Below, piece by piece: positions 38,049 to 46,316 of a stretch of 64,000 nt of DNA. Below the pieces are notes generated by a model that saw only the letters and a list, made by a program, of their open reading frames with translations, was not told where the DNA came from and made no database searches. A program made the translations under genes and the position numbers. This DNA is from Aquimarina sp. MAR_2010_214 (GTDB lineage: Bacteria > Bacteroidota > Bacteroidia > Flavobacteriales > Flavobacteriaceae): positions 5,229,501 through 5,293,500 of the forward strand of contig NZ_PJMS01000001.1 in NCBI RefSeq assembly GCF_002846555.1. Direction: 5' to 3'. Numbering within the stretch: the first letter of the stretch is position 1; each line of letters begins with the position of its first letter.

Positions 38049-39923
38049 ATGACAACAAATAGATATATTATCGTATTGTTTTTTCTATTCGAATTATCCA
38101 CTATTGTATCGATTTCTGCAAGAGATACATTTTTTTTTCATTCAAAAAAAGGGTATCAGGATTCAATACTTATGAATCTTAAACAAAAACAACAAAAGGC
38201 CAGGCAATCAAGTCATAAAGATAGTATTATCAAAAGTGACCTAAACTTATTAAAGTTTTACGCTTATAATCAACCAAAAAATACAGATACCGATGAGCTA
38301 TTTAATTTGCTAGATTATTGCACAGAAAATAACAACATCAATTGTCTTGTAGAAGTATATGCCATGCTTGCCTGGCAAATGCAAAAAAAAGATCAGTATA
38401 CGGAAGCTTTAGAGCATTACAATAAAGCTATTGAGCTTTCTAATGATACTGAAGAAAAAAGTTCAAAATGGCTCGTTTTAATCAATCAAGGAACACTATT
38501 TAATGAATTGTTAGAACCAGAGCTCGCCAGAAAAAACTTCAAGGCTTCCTTCAAATATATTAAACCGAATGAGGATTACAGAATGGCTATTTCGCTATTA
38601 AATATTTCTTCTACATTCGGAAAAACTGATCATGATTCGATCGCCTATTTTTCTAATAAAGCCATAAGTTTTTTTGAAAAAAATCCAGGTCAAAACAACG
38701 GCCTTGAAATAGCTGCAAATAATGTTGCTTATAGTTATATCAAACAAAACAAACTAAAAGAAGCCTCAAGAATTATTGATAAATATATTGATCTAAATAA
38801 TATTGCAGACAGTAAAAAAGGATGGTTTGGATCATTTTTCTATAACACTCTAGGAGAATTAAATTACAAACTAGGTCATCTAGATAAGGCTATTGATTAC
38901 TACAAAAAATCCATAAGTTATACAGAGAACAATAACTCATCTTCTAATCTAATGAGTTTAAATGATCTGGCTGAGATTTATGAAAGCAAAGGTGAATTTA
39001 AAAAAACTATTCAATATTTAAAAGCTAAAGAAAAACACCTCCAAAAATTTAATGAACATAATCTTAAAAAAGAGATTGCCCGATCAAAATATAATAAAAT
39101 ACTAGCCGAAAAAAATAAGCTCATCACTAATCTGGAAAAGAAAAATCAAAAAACAAATAGACAAGTATACAATAGTAAAATTATCGCTCTTAGCTCGGGA
39201 GTTCTCACAATAATATGCATCTTGTTTTTTTTAACTATTTATCAAAAAAGTAGATTAAAAATATCACAGCTCAATGAAGAAATAAGTTTAGCAAGGCTAA
39301 AATCACTACGATCAATAATGAACCCTCACTTCTTATTTAATTCATTCAATACATTACAAAGTTTTATTCTTCAAAAAGATAAATTCGAGGCCAGCGAGCA
39401 TATGAGGGAACTTTCTCAATTGATTCGGAAAATATTATCCAACTCAGACAGTTTATATATTAGCTTTAAAGAAGAATTAGAAATTATCAAGACCTACATT
39501 ACTCTAGAAAACAAAAGATTTGATGGTCAATTTGAAATGAGCTTAACAATTGATGAAAATTTAATCGAACTTAACCCAAAAATACCTTCGATGATTATTC
39601 AACCGCATCTTGAAAATGCTGTTATACATGGATTAGGTTCAAAAAATAAAAAAGCACTGAAGCTATCTTTTCAAAAAAAGAAAAATAGCATAAAATGTAT
39701 TATAGAAGATAATGGTATTGGAAGAAGAAAATCGGCAGAGTTAAATAAGAAATCAAAAAACACTTCAAATTTATCGATTGCATCTGGAAATACCGCTGAA
39801 AGAATAAAACTTCTGAAAAAAGTAGGATATAAAAAAACATCTATGAAAATTACAGATTTATTGGATGATAATAAAAAACCAAAAGGCACAAGAGTTATCG
39901 TTAATCTACCAATTATAAATTAA
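38049..39923 (+). CDS. TPR-containing LytS-type sensor histidine kinase
   Basis: The 624-residue protein has a signal peptide, TPR-like helices (about 90-330: 'ALEHYNKAIELSND', 'KAIDYYKKSISYTE'), a coiled linker, a single membrane span (about 378-400, 'IIALSSGVLTIICILFFL'), and a His_kinase domain with the phospho-His in 'SIMNPHFLFNSFNTLQSF'. A short HATPase domain follows ('MIIQPHLENAVIHGLG', 'IEDNGIGRRKSAELN'). The periplasmic TPR sensor is a common Bacteroidota layout. The response regulator follows after 6 bp and is its expected partner. Confidence 0.93.
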   Translation: MTTNRYIIVLFFLFELSTIVSISARDTFFFHSKKGYQDSILMNLKQKQQKARQSSHKDSIIKSDLNLLKFYAYNQPKNTDTDELFNLLDYCTENNNINCLVEVYAMLAWQMQKKDQYTEALEHYNKAIELSNDTEEKSSKWLVLINQGTLFNELLEPELARKNFKASFKYIKPNEDYRMAISLLNISSTFGKTDHDSIAYFSNKAISFFEKNPGQNNGLEIAANNVAYSYIKQNKLKEASRIIDKYIDLNNIADSKKGWFGSFFYNTLGELNYKLGHLDKAIDYYKKSISYTENNNSSSNLMSLNDLAEIYESKGEFKKTIQYLKAKEKHLQKFNEHNLKKEIARSKYNKILAEKNKLITNLEKKNQKTNRQVYNSKIIALSSGVLTIICILFFLTIYQKSRLKISQLNEEISLARLKSLRSIMNPHFLFNSFNTLQSFILQKDKFEASEHMRELSQLIRKILSNSDSLYISFKEELEIIKTYITLENKRFDGQFEMSLTIDENLIELNPKIPSMIIQPHLENAVIHGLGSKNKKALKLSFQKKKNSIKCIIEDNGIGRRKSAELNKKSKNTSNLSIASGNTAERIKLLKKVGYKKTSMKITDLLDDNKKPKGTRVIVNLPIIN

Positions 39924-39929
39924 TAGCTT

Positions 39930-40679
39930 ATGAGTACATCACTTAAATCTATCATTATCGATGATGAAAAAATGGCTAGAAATAGTTTAAAATTGTTGCT
40001 ACAAACATACTGTCCAGAAATAGAAGTGATTGGTGAGGGTTGGGACAAATCATCAATGAGAAAACTATTCAAAGAATTTAATCCAGATATCGTGTTTTTG
40101 GATATTCAGTTAGGAAACAGTACCATTTTTGACATACTCCCTAATCAGGGACTCATGAATTTCAAAATAATTTTTATATCTGCACACGATGAATATGCAT
40201 TAAAAGGATACAAGTATGATGCTATTGACTATCTTTTAAAGCCTCTAGATCCAATAAAGCTTAAAGAAGCTGTTATCAAAGCAACTCAATATATAAATAA
40301 AGAAGTTGCTTCTAAAAGCAGTATAGAAGAAAATATGAGGAATTTGTATAATTTAAGAGAATCACCACAGATTATACTATCAGATACCAGAGGGCTGCAC
40401 GTTATCAAAATTGAAGATATTATGTATTGCATTGCCGAGGGCAACTACACTGCTATAATTCTTAATAATCAGCCACAGATGGTAGTGTCAAAAAACCTTA
40501 AGTTTTTTGAAGAAAAGCTGATACAACCCAATTTTTTCAGGATACATAAATCTAATCTTATAAACATTCAGTACCTCAAATTATTAAGCAATGATGATGG
40601 AGGGCATATTGTAATGAGTGACGGAAAAACACTATCGATTTCTAGAGATAAGAAACGTGAACTTCTAAAACGTATCTAA
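39930..40679 (+). CDS. LytTR-family response regulator
   Basis: The 249-residue protein has an N-terminal receiver (acidic pair 'IIDDE', phospho-acceptor Asp58 in 'IVFLDIQLG', Lys in 'YLLKPLDP') and a C-terminal LytTR DNA-binding domain (about 140-249; 'FFRIHKSNLINIQYLK', 'LSISRDKKRELLKRI'). It is the cognate regulator of the TPR kinase just upstream. Likely targets are the flanking M57 proteases, because a direct-repeat site lies next to one of them. Confidence 0.94.
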   Translation: MSTSLKSIIIDDEKMARNSLKLLLQTYCPEIEVIGEGWDKSSMRKLFKEFNPDIVFLDIQLGNSTIFDILPNQGLMNFKIIFISAHDEYALKGYKYDAIDYLLKPLDPIKLKEAVIKATQYINKEVASKSSIEENMRNLYNLRESPQIILSDTRGLHVIKIEDIMYCIAEGNYTAIILNNQPQMVVSKNLKFFEEKLIQPNFFRIHKSNLINIQYLKLLSNDDGGHIVMSDGKTLSISRDKKRELLKRI

Positions 40680-40792
40680 AATTTCTTTTTGTTTTGGATC
40701 TATATCCATGTTACTTCTATCATAAAAAAAGACCACCAAAAGGTAGCCTTTTACACCTATTAATATACACTTAATTTATTACCAATAGCTAA

Positions 40793-41653
40793 TTAGTATA
40801 AGTAGTTTAATGCTACTCTATCCAGATCACTCCATTCTCCATCTGTATTAGCAGGATAACAAGCGTTCATTATAGATTTTGGATCACCTCCTGCACCAGC
40901 GGTACCTGGTATATACACAAGACCATCATTACCTACTCTCTCGTTACTATTTTCACCACAAGTTTTTCGGGTATCCCAATCAGTGTGTCTAAACCCTATA
41001 CAATGACCAATTTCGTGAGCTAATAAGTGCTCTAATTGTTGATTTGTTTGTGTTAAATTAGCTCCGTTATTAATTCTGACTCTTGTAAAAGGATATCCAT
41101 TACTAGGAAAACCTGCAATCCCTGCAGCTCTATTCGGGTCTGGGTTTATACTATTATCAACATACACTAATATGTCATTAGGTCTCCACCTTATTCCAAA
41201 AGATAGTTGAAATCTAATTCTAAGGTTTTCATTATTATAATTATTAACCGCATATTGAAGACCAGTCTTCGCAGTTGCACTCAATCCATGTTGATTATTA
41301 CCCGTATACCCCACTACACGGATAACATTAGTTGCTGTTACTAAATTATTAGTCCTATACTGCTTGTTTTGAATCCCCCCATGAAGTCCCATATCCATTA
41401 TTTGAGATTTTGATAACATGATATCATCTTCAATACGGTACATTGCTTTTTTGGTACCGTCAATATCACTTATCATTACTTTTTCTATCCTGTTTGGATT
41501 AAAATGTAATGCTGAGATTTTGTTTAAAACATCTTTTTCAACAATTAAAGATGGTTCTTCTATAGGATTATTGGCCCGGTCTTTATCGCAAGACAACAAC
41601 GTTAGTGCAGAAGCCATTGCAGTGGCTATCACTAAAAAATTGATTCTTTTCAT
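40793..41653 (-). CDS. M57-type zinc metalloprotease lipoprotein, paralog 2
   Basis: The 286-residue protein is colinear with the protease at 36861-37718 throughout: lipobox Cys22 ('TLLSC'), shared 'DVLNK..ALHFNPN' and 'RVVGYTGNN' segments, and the catalytic 'HEIGHCIGFRHTDW' (213-223) with 'KSIMNACYP'. It matches the HEIGH consensus of Peptidase_M57 exactly. The divergence between the paralogs is substantial, so the duplication is old. No copy of the TTACACAAACCGTCAA repeat is found upstream, so regulation may differ. Confidence 0.88.
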   Translation of the reverse strand: MKRINFLVIATAMASALTLLSCDKDRANNPIEEPSLIVEKDVLNKISALHFNPNRIEKVMISDIDGTKKAMYRIEDDIMLSKSQIMDMGLHGGIQNKQYRTNNLVTATNVIRVVGYTGNNQHGLSATAKTGLQYAVNNYNNENLRIRFQLSFGIRWRPNDILVYVDNSINPDPNRAAGIAGFPSNGYPFTRVRINNGANLTQTNQQLEHLLAHEIGHCIGFRHTDWDTRKTCGENSNERVGNDGLVYIPGTAGAGGDPKSIMNACYPANTDGEWSDLDRVALNYLY

Positions 41654-41808
41654 TTTAAATAAAAGTTGAGTTTGTGTTATTTTGTTGTGATAAACTTAAC
41701 ACTTCATTTATGTATTACAAAAAATTCTTATTAACAAACAAATGTTAAACCATACTCTAAATACTGTAAAACAGCTTTATTCATGAAGCGAAAACACAGA
41801 CATTCTAC

Positions 41809-41880
41809 ACTTGCAAAACTATATAAATAGTTAAATAACTATAAAAATAGTTGTGAAACTAAAATTATAGTTATAGATTT
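41809..41880 (+). promoter_or_regulatory. BlaI-type operator array with 20-bp period
   Basis: Four units with the layout AGTT-N4-AACT start at 41809 (ACTTgcaaAACT), 41829 (AGTTaaatAACT), 41849 (AGTTgtgaAACT) and 41869 (AGTTatagATTT). The two central units are perfect dyads; the outer ones are degenerate. The exact 20-bp phasing puts all units on the same helical face. The array ends 23 bp before the blaI-like start, as expected for autoregulation by a BlaI/MecI-type repressor. Confidence 0.7.
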
Positions 41881-41903
41881 AACCACTCATAATACATTCT
41901 CTA

Positions 41904-42260
41904 ATGGAAAAACTAACAAACAAGGAAGAAGAGATCATGCAGGCATTATGGAAGCTAAAAAAAGCTTTTGCAAAAGAGGTTCAGGCCGAACTAAACAATG
42001 CCGTACATTACAACACTGTATCTACAATCATACGTAATCTCGAGGATAAAAAGTACGTAGGCCATCAAGCTTATGGAAAAACACATCAGTACTTCCCTAT
42101 AATTACAAAAGAAGAATACCGTAGCAATTTTGTGAGTACCGCCATGAAACAATATTTTAATGATTCTTATAAAAATATGGTTTCTTTTTTTGCTAAAGAA
42201 GAGAAGATAACCGCAGATGAATTAAGAGAAATTTTAAAAGTAATAGAACAAGAAAAATAA
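41904..42260 (+). CDS. BlaI/MecI/CopY-family transcriptional repressor
   Basis: The 118-residue protein is a winged-helix repressor: 'MEKLTNKEEEIMQALWKLKKAFAKEV' then the recognition helix 'YNTVSTIIRNLEDKKYVGHQ' and wing 'GKTHQYFPII', followed by a C-terminal dimerisation helix region. These repressors are cleaved by a partner M56 protease. The stop is followed after 3 bp by the BlaR1-like gene, so the pair is translationally coupled. In Bacteroidota such pairs often act in envelope stress rather than beta-lactam resistance, and no beta-lactamase gene is present here. Confidence 0.94.
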   Translation: MEKLTNKEEEIMQALWKLKKAFAKEVQAELNNAVHYNTVSTIIRNLEDKKYVGHQAYGKTHQYFPIITKEEYRSNFVSTAMKQYFNDSYKNMVSFFAKEEKITADELREILKVIEQEK

Positions 42261-42263
42261 ACT

Positions 42264-43802
42264 ATGGAAACCTTCTTAATTTATCTTTTTAAAGCTAGTG
42301 TATTACTTTCGATATTTTACGGAGTTTATTTTTTACTGCTTAGAAAAGACACTTTTTTCACCATAAACAGGCATTTTCTATTGATTGGTATTATCACTTC
42401 GTTACTATTGCCATTCATAGAGTTTACAACTATTAAGTTTATTGAAAGTCCAGATTTTTATATAACAGGAGCACATCAATCCCCTTCTAAAAACATGATT
42501 CCCGAAACTATAAACTGGTGGGTAATTGGATCTGTTCTTTATGGTTTGGGAGCTCTTATATTTTTATCTCGTTTTTGCCTTCAATTATTATCCTTAAAAA
42601 AATTACTAACCCATAACCAAAGTAGGAAAGAAGAAGGATTCAACCTTATTGAAGTTACTCAAGACATTGCTCCTTTTTCTTTTTTTAATACGATCGTATA
42701 CAATCCGGTATTACATTCCAGAGGAGAATTAGATATGATTTTGAAACATGAAAAAGTACATGTTCAACAATTACACACTCTTGATTTAATACTAATGAAT
42801 CTTCTTCTCATATTTCTATGGGTAAATCCCTTTGCCTGGTTATACAAAAAAAACCTGGAACAAAACCTAGAATACATCGCTGATCGTGAGGCTATAAACC
42901 AAATGGCATCCAGAAAAGAATATCAATTAACTTTACTAAAAGTATCATCAAATAATTATTCTACCATTACTAATAATTTTTATCAATCATTAATCAAAAA
43001 ACGAATCGTTATGTTAAACAAACAAAATTCTCAAAGTAAGAAGTTATGGAAGATCACTGTTATTCTCCCTCTGTTAAGTCTATTTCTATGGAGTTTTAAT
43101 ACCCAAGAAGTTATTAAAATCAAACAGGACACAAAAATTGATCAAAAAGCTTCAGACAATATTATCTTTCAGAAAAAAGGGAAAAAGATTATTGAATTTA
43201 TAGTCGATAAAAGCTCTTCAAAAAAAGATCTGAATAAAGTTAAAAACACTTTAAAAAATGACTACAGTCTTGAGGTTAAGTTCTCTGGCATTAAACGAAA
43301 TGATGCCAATGAAATCATAAGCATTAAAGTAGATATATCTTCTAAAAAAGGAACTACCAATTACGCTATATCAAATGACACTCCTATCAATTCTTTTGCT
43401 ATTATATACAATAGCGAAACCGGTAAAATCGAAATAGGCCAATCTGGAAACAGTTCAAATTATATATGGCTGGTTGATAAGGATGGTAAACACAAAAAAG
43501 GGAGTACTATGAAAATCCATACCGGAGATAAAAAACATGAACTCATTTTCACTACTGGAAATCACAAGGATACTTATGAGATCCACACCGATGACCATAA
43601 AACCTTTGCATACTTTACCGGTGATACGGACGGTGAGCCATTAATTTATATAGATGGAAAAAAATCGACCAAAAAAGAAATGGAAAAACTAGATTCTGAC
43701 ACTATAGAGCAGATGAATGTCCTTAAAGGAAAATCGGCCATAAAAAAATATGGTGATAAGGCAAAAAATGGAGTGATCGAAATTATTACCAAAAAGAACT
43801 AA
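42264..43802 (+). CDS. BlaR1-family M56 metalloprotease with C-terminal TonB-plug-like segment
   Basis: The 512-residue protein has four membrane helices in its N-terminal 280 residues and the M56 zinc-protease motif 'LKHEKVHVQQLH' (HExxH at 162-166) with a downstream 'LEYIADREAI' Glu/Asp ligand region. It should sense an envelope signal and trigger cleavage of the BlaI-like repressor. The periplasmic part (about 290-512) has no penicillin-binding domain. It ends with 'IKKYGDKAKNGVIEIITKK', which resembles the plug-domain motif of TonB-dependent receptors. The gene at 44135 ends with the same motif. Confidence 0.9.
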   Translation: METFLIYLFKASVLLSIFYGVYFLLLRKDTFFTINRHFLLIGIITSLLLPFIEFTTIKFIESPDFYITGAHQSPSKNMIPETINWWVIGSVLYGLGALIFLSRFCLQLLSLKKLLTHNQSRKEEGFNLIEVTQDIAPFSFFNTIVYNPVLHSRGELDMILKHEKVHVQQLHTLDLILMNLLLIFLWVNPFAWLYKKNLEQNLEYIADREAINQMASRKEYQLTLLKVSSNNYSTITNNFYQSLIKKRIVMLNKQNSQSKKLWKITVILPLLSLFLWSFNTQEVIKIKQDTKIDQKASDNIIFQKKGKKIIEFIVDKSSSKKDLNKVKNTLKNDYSLEVKFSGIKRNDANEIISIKVDISSKKGTTNYAISNDTPINSFAIIYNSETGKIEIGQSGNSSNYIWLVDKDGKHKKGSTMKIHTGDKKHELIFTTGNHKDTYEIHTDDHKTFAYFTGDTDGEPLIYIDGKKSTKKEMEKLDSDTIEQMNVLKGKSAIKKYGDKAKNGVIEIITKKN

Positions 43803-43828
43803 TTCTATTATAATATATAAACCTATAG

Positions 43829-43857
43829 AAACTCACTTCTTTCAAGTGAGTTTTTTT
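43829..43857 (+). terminator. Terminator after the blaI/blaR1-like operon
   Basis: AACTCACTT-CTTTC-AAGTGAGTT forms a perfect 9-bp stem with 5-nt loop and is followed by a T-run; 27 bp after the stop at 43802. Confidence 0.9.
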
Positions 43858-43869
43858 GTATTTTTAACC

Positions 43870-44022
43870 ATGCAAAAATATTTCTTTTCGGTTATCGCCA
43901 AACTTAACAAAGTAATTCTACCTAGTTTTACCAAAAAACGCCTGGATCTTGCAAAAGCATCCAAATTACAACTCCTCATATTTGGCTGGCGGTTATATGT
44001 TACTAAAAGAGCTTTGGATTAA
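43870..44022 (+). CDS. Small conserved basic protein (50 residues)
   Basis: A short frame between the terminator at 43829 and the exported protein gene at 44135 encodes 'MQKYFFSVIAKLNKVILPS', then 'FTKKRLDLAKASKLQLL' and 'IFGWRLYVTKRALD'. I recall very similar 50-residue proteins in many flavobacteria, often mislabelled as SsrA-binding protein; they are too short to be SmpB. The composition (hydrophobic N-terminal half, basic, ending in ALD) and the family resemblance make it a real gene. The function is unknown. Confidence 0.72.
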   Translation: MQKYFFSVIAKLNKVILPSFTKKRLDLAKASKLQLLIFGWRLYVTKRALD

Positions 44023-44134
44023 CACTACAGCATATCTTTTTCTATAAAATATACTTCTTTTTGCAACACTAGTAACTCTTTTTCGTAATTAAAGAAGAAG
44101 CAATAACATCTATAAATAACCAAAAATATGTAGT

Positions 44135-44947
44135 ATGAAAAAATGGATCATTATGGGAGTCAGCATGCTAGGTATGCTTTCCTTAACCTCATTTACAACA
44201 ACCTCTGACAAGGATTTGATAATTGATAACATTCAGCCTAACGAAATAACAGCGGTAATAAACAAGGACACCTCAGAAAAAGAATTAGAAGATTTAAAAG
44301 CATTCTTTTTAGAAAATGGTATTGAATTACTGATCAAGAAAATAGAATTTAACGATAAAAAAGAGATTACCAGTCTTAGTATTATTCTTAAAAAAGGAAA
44401 TTCTAAAAGCCAGTACTCTTCTTCTTCTCAGGCTCCTATTTCTAAAATAGAATTAGGATACAAAGATGGCAACTTGTATATCTCAAACTCTGGTAAGTTT
44501 GACATTGCTGCCTGGAAAAATCAGTCTGGGTTTAGTCATGGACAAATCGATATGGACAGCATTATGAAGAAACATAATTTTGTTTTCGATTTTGATAAAG
44601 AGAATGATTCTGTGTTTTTCAACAGTAATTTTGACGTACATAAGCTAAAGGATCAGATCATGAAGTCTTTCACCTTTGAAGAAGATGAAGACGGAAACTT
44701 CTTTTTTAACGGTCAGCAAATGCCGCATTTTCAAAATTTCAAATCCAAAAAATTTAATTTTGTAGACAATCCCGATATCGAAAAACTAATTATTGTTGAC
44801 GGAAAGGAAGCTGATTTTAACACTCTGGATACTCTTGCAAAGTCAGACAAGTTAGCAGAAGTAGATTTTCTTAAACCAGAAACCGCTATTAGTATTTATG
44901 GTGATAAGGCAAAAGATGGTGCTATAATAGCCACTACAAAAAAATAA
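44135..44947 (+). CDS. Exported protein with TonB-plug-like C-terminus, linked to the BlaR1-like gene
   Basis: The 270-residue protein has a signal peptide ('MKKWIIMGVSMLGMLSLTSF') and no known catalytic motif. Residues 40-110 ('EITAVINKDTSEKELEDLKAF', here split by a short turn, and 'EITSLSIILKKGNSKSQY') resemble a segment of the BlaR1-like periplasmic domain ('KKDLNKVKNTLKNDY', 'NEIISIKVDISSKKG'). The last 19 residues ('SIYGDKAKDGAIIATTKK') match the BlaR1 C-terminus. It looks like a detached paralog of that periplasmic domain, perhaps a soluble partner or decoy in the same signalling pathway; this is inference. Confidence 0.75.
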   Translation: MKKWIIMGVSMLGMLSLTSFTTTSDKDLIIDNIQPNEITAVINKDTSEKELEDLKAFFLENGIELLIKKIEFNDKKEITSLSIILKKGNSKSQYSSSSQAPISKIELGYKDGNLYISNSGKFDIAAWKNQSGFSHGQIDMDSIMKKHNFVFDFDKENDSVFFNSNFDVHKLKDQIMKSFTFEEDEDGNFFFNGQQMPHFQNFKSKKFNFVDNPDIEKLIIVDGKEADFNTLDTLAKSDKLAEVDFLKPETAISIYGDKAKDGAIIATTKK

Positions 44948-44968
44948 AAATCCTGCAAAAAATAGTAT

Positions 44969-44998
44969 AGGCCTTCATCTTTTTGAAGGCTTTTTTTA
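44969..44998. terminator. Terminator between the exported protein gene and apt
   Basis: GGCCTTCA-TCTTTT-TGAAGGCT stem followed by a T-run; the two flanking genes converge here. Confidence 0.88.
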
Positions 44999-45019
44999 TT
45001 GAAGTGATTTAAACTTTTT

Positions 45020-45532
45020 TCAATATTTTAAAAGAGCAGATTTAGGAACATCTAGTTTATCTTTTCCGTTAAGGAATTCCAGCTCCATAATAAAATTACA
45101 TTGTACTACTACTCCACCTAGTTCTTTAACCAAATCGCATACCGCTTTTGCTGTTCCCCCGGTAGCGAGTACATCATCATGAATCAGAACATTTTCTCCC
45201 GCTTTGATAGCATCGATATGTATTTCTAATGTATCTTCTCCGTATTCTAAATCATAATTCTTTGATTTCACATCATAGGGTAGCTTTCCTTTTTTCCGAA
45301 TAGGTATAAATCCAGCTTGTAAACGTTCTGCAATCATACTTCCTATAATAAAACCTCTGGCCTCTATACCAATCACCTTATCTATCTTAATATCACTTGG
45401 ACATAAACCAGCTAATTGATCTGCACAACTTACCAGAGCTTGGTGATTTGCTAATAAAGGAGTAATATCTTTAAATAAAATTCCAGGTTTAGGAAAGTCA
45501 GCAATATCCCTAACATAATCTTGTATATTCAT
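45020..45532 (-). CDS. apt: Adenine phosphoribosyltransferase
   Basis: Apt salvages adenine to AMP using PRPP. The 170-residue protein has the family N-terminus 'IADFPKPGILFKDITPLL', 'VIGIEARGFIIGSMIAERL' and the PRPP loop 'VLIHDDVLATGGTAKAV'. The length is normal. It is a single-gene unit between a terminator and the tRNA-Arg promoter. Confidence 0.96.
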   Translation of the reverse strand: MNIQDYVRDIADFPKPGILFKDITPLLANHQALVSCADQLAGLCPSDIKIDKVIGIEARGFIIGSMIAERLQAGFIPIRKKGKLPYDVKSKNYDLEYGEDTLEIHIDAIKAGENVLIHDDVLATGGTAKAVCDLVKELGGVVVQCNFIMELEFLNGKDKLDVPKSALLKY

Positions 45533-45602
45533 TCGTCGAAAATAATGAAAATAAAAAAAAGAAGGTAAAATATATAATGCTTAGAAAAAATCAATATAAA
45601 TT

Positions 45603-45633
45603 TTGCTAGCAATATAAAAAACAACTATATTTG
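45603..45633 (+). promoter_or_regulatory. Promoter of the tRNA-Arg gene
   Basis: TTG (45603-45605), a 20-nt spacer, then TATATTTG (45626-45633) match the flavobacterial consensus. The tRNA starts 13 bp after the -7 box. Confidence 0.72.
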
Positions 45634-45645
45634 CACCCGCAAAAA

Positions 45646-45719
45646 GGCCTCGTAGCATAACTGAATAGTGCACTTGATTACGGCTCAAGAGGTTGCAAGT
45701 TTGAATCTTGCCGAGGTCA
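45646..45719 (+). tRNA. tRNA-Arg (anticodon ACG)
   Basis: A full cloverleaf folds from 45646: acceptor GGCCTCG/CGAGGTC, D stem GCAT/GTGC, anticodon arm CTTGA-TTACGGC-TCAAG (ACG), variable loop AGGTT, T arm GCAAG-TTTGAAT-CTTGC, discriminator A; no encoded CCA. Two normally invariant positions are changed together: D-loop GG is GA, and the T loop TTC is TTT. The usual G19-C56 tertiary pair would therefore be A19-U56. The stems are perfect, so it is probably functional. Confidence 0.9.
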
Positions 45720-45748
45720 CGAATAAATCACAAGAAATGTGAATTACA

Positions 45749-45783
45749 AAGCGAGTTTCAGAAATGAAGCTCGCTTCTTTTTT
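45749..45783 (+). terminator. Terminator after tRNA-Arg
   Basis: AAGCGAGTTTCA-GAAA-TGAAGCTCGCTT forms a long stem with one bulge and is followed by a T-run, 30 bp after the tRNA. Confidence 0.85.
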
Positions 45784-45849
45784 GGAACAAATCCAGGTGA
45801 TTCTTTTTGTGATTCTCAAAGCGGAGCTTTGTCAGGAAAGGTTATAACC

Positions 45850-45866
45850 AATCCTGCTGAGGTCAC
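45850..45866 (+). repeat. Imperfect repeat of the tRNA-Arg 3' end
   Basis: AATCCTGCTGAGGTCAC matches the tRNA 3' end AATCTTGCCGAGGTCAC (45704-45720) at 15 of 17 positions. Duplicated tRNA 3' ends are the usual footprint of integrase-mediated insertion. The rest of the 597-bp stretch between the tRNA and the next gene holds two hairpins and no gene that I can support. Confidence 0.55.
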
Positions 45867-45998
45867 AACAAGCACAAAACCCTAAGAAATAAGTTTTAAG
45901 GCTACGGAAATCACTTCAAATCAAATTACTATAAAATGTTAATGAAAAATTAAATAAATCCTGAAACTTATTTTTTTTTGTACTTTCAGACAAAATTA

Positions 45999-46046
45999 CC
46001 TCACAATCCATATTCAACAGAATACTGATGTGAGGTTTTTTATTTT
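45999..46046 (+). terminator. Terminator-like hairpin in the post-tRNA spacer
   Basis: Arms CCTCACA (45999-46005) and TGTGAGG (46029-46035) enclose a 23-nt loop and are followed by a T-rich tract. No gene was found directly upstream, so it may belong to an unrecognised small transcript or be a relic. Confidence 0.5.
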
Positions 46047-46316
46047 TAACATAGTTATCATTTACAATTTTAGATGGTAATTAACCCCTTCCTATTTTTT
46101 TAAAGACTTAAAATACTCCACGTAAATCATAATAAGAATATGTATTAGAAAAACATATTGATACTTTATATAATCATTATACACTAATGGCGAAAACACA
46201 AAACATGAAAGAGTTTGAAATTATAATTGAAGAGTAAATGTTTAACAACATGATTAAAGAGCATTATTTCTCCTTTACACTTAAAATAACATCAATGTTT
46301 AAATATCCAGAGTGAA

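Noticed and set aside
40725..40752. Imperfect hairpin after the LytTR regulator at 39930
   Set aside because: Only part of the arms pair (AAAAG/CTTTT and ACC/GGT) with mismatches between; too weak to call a terminator.
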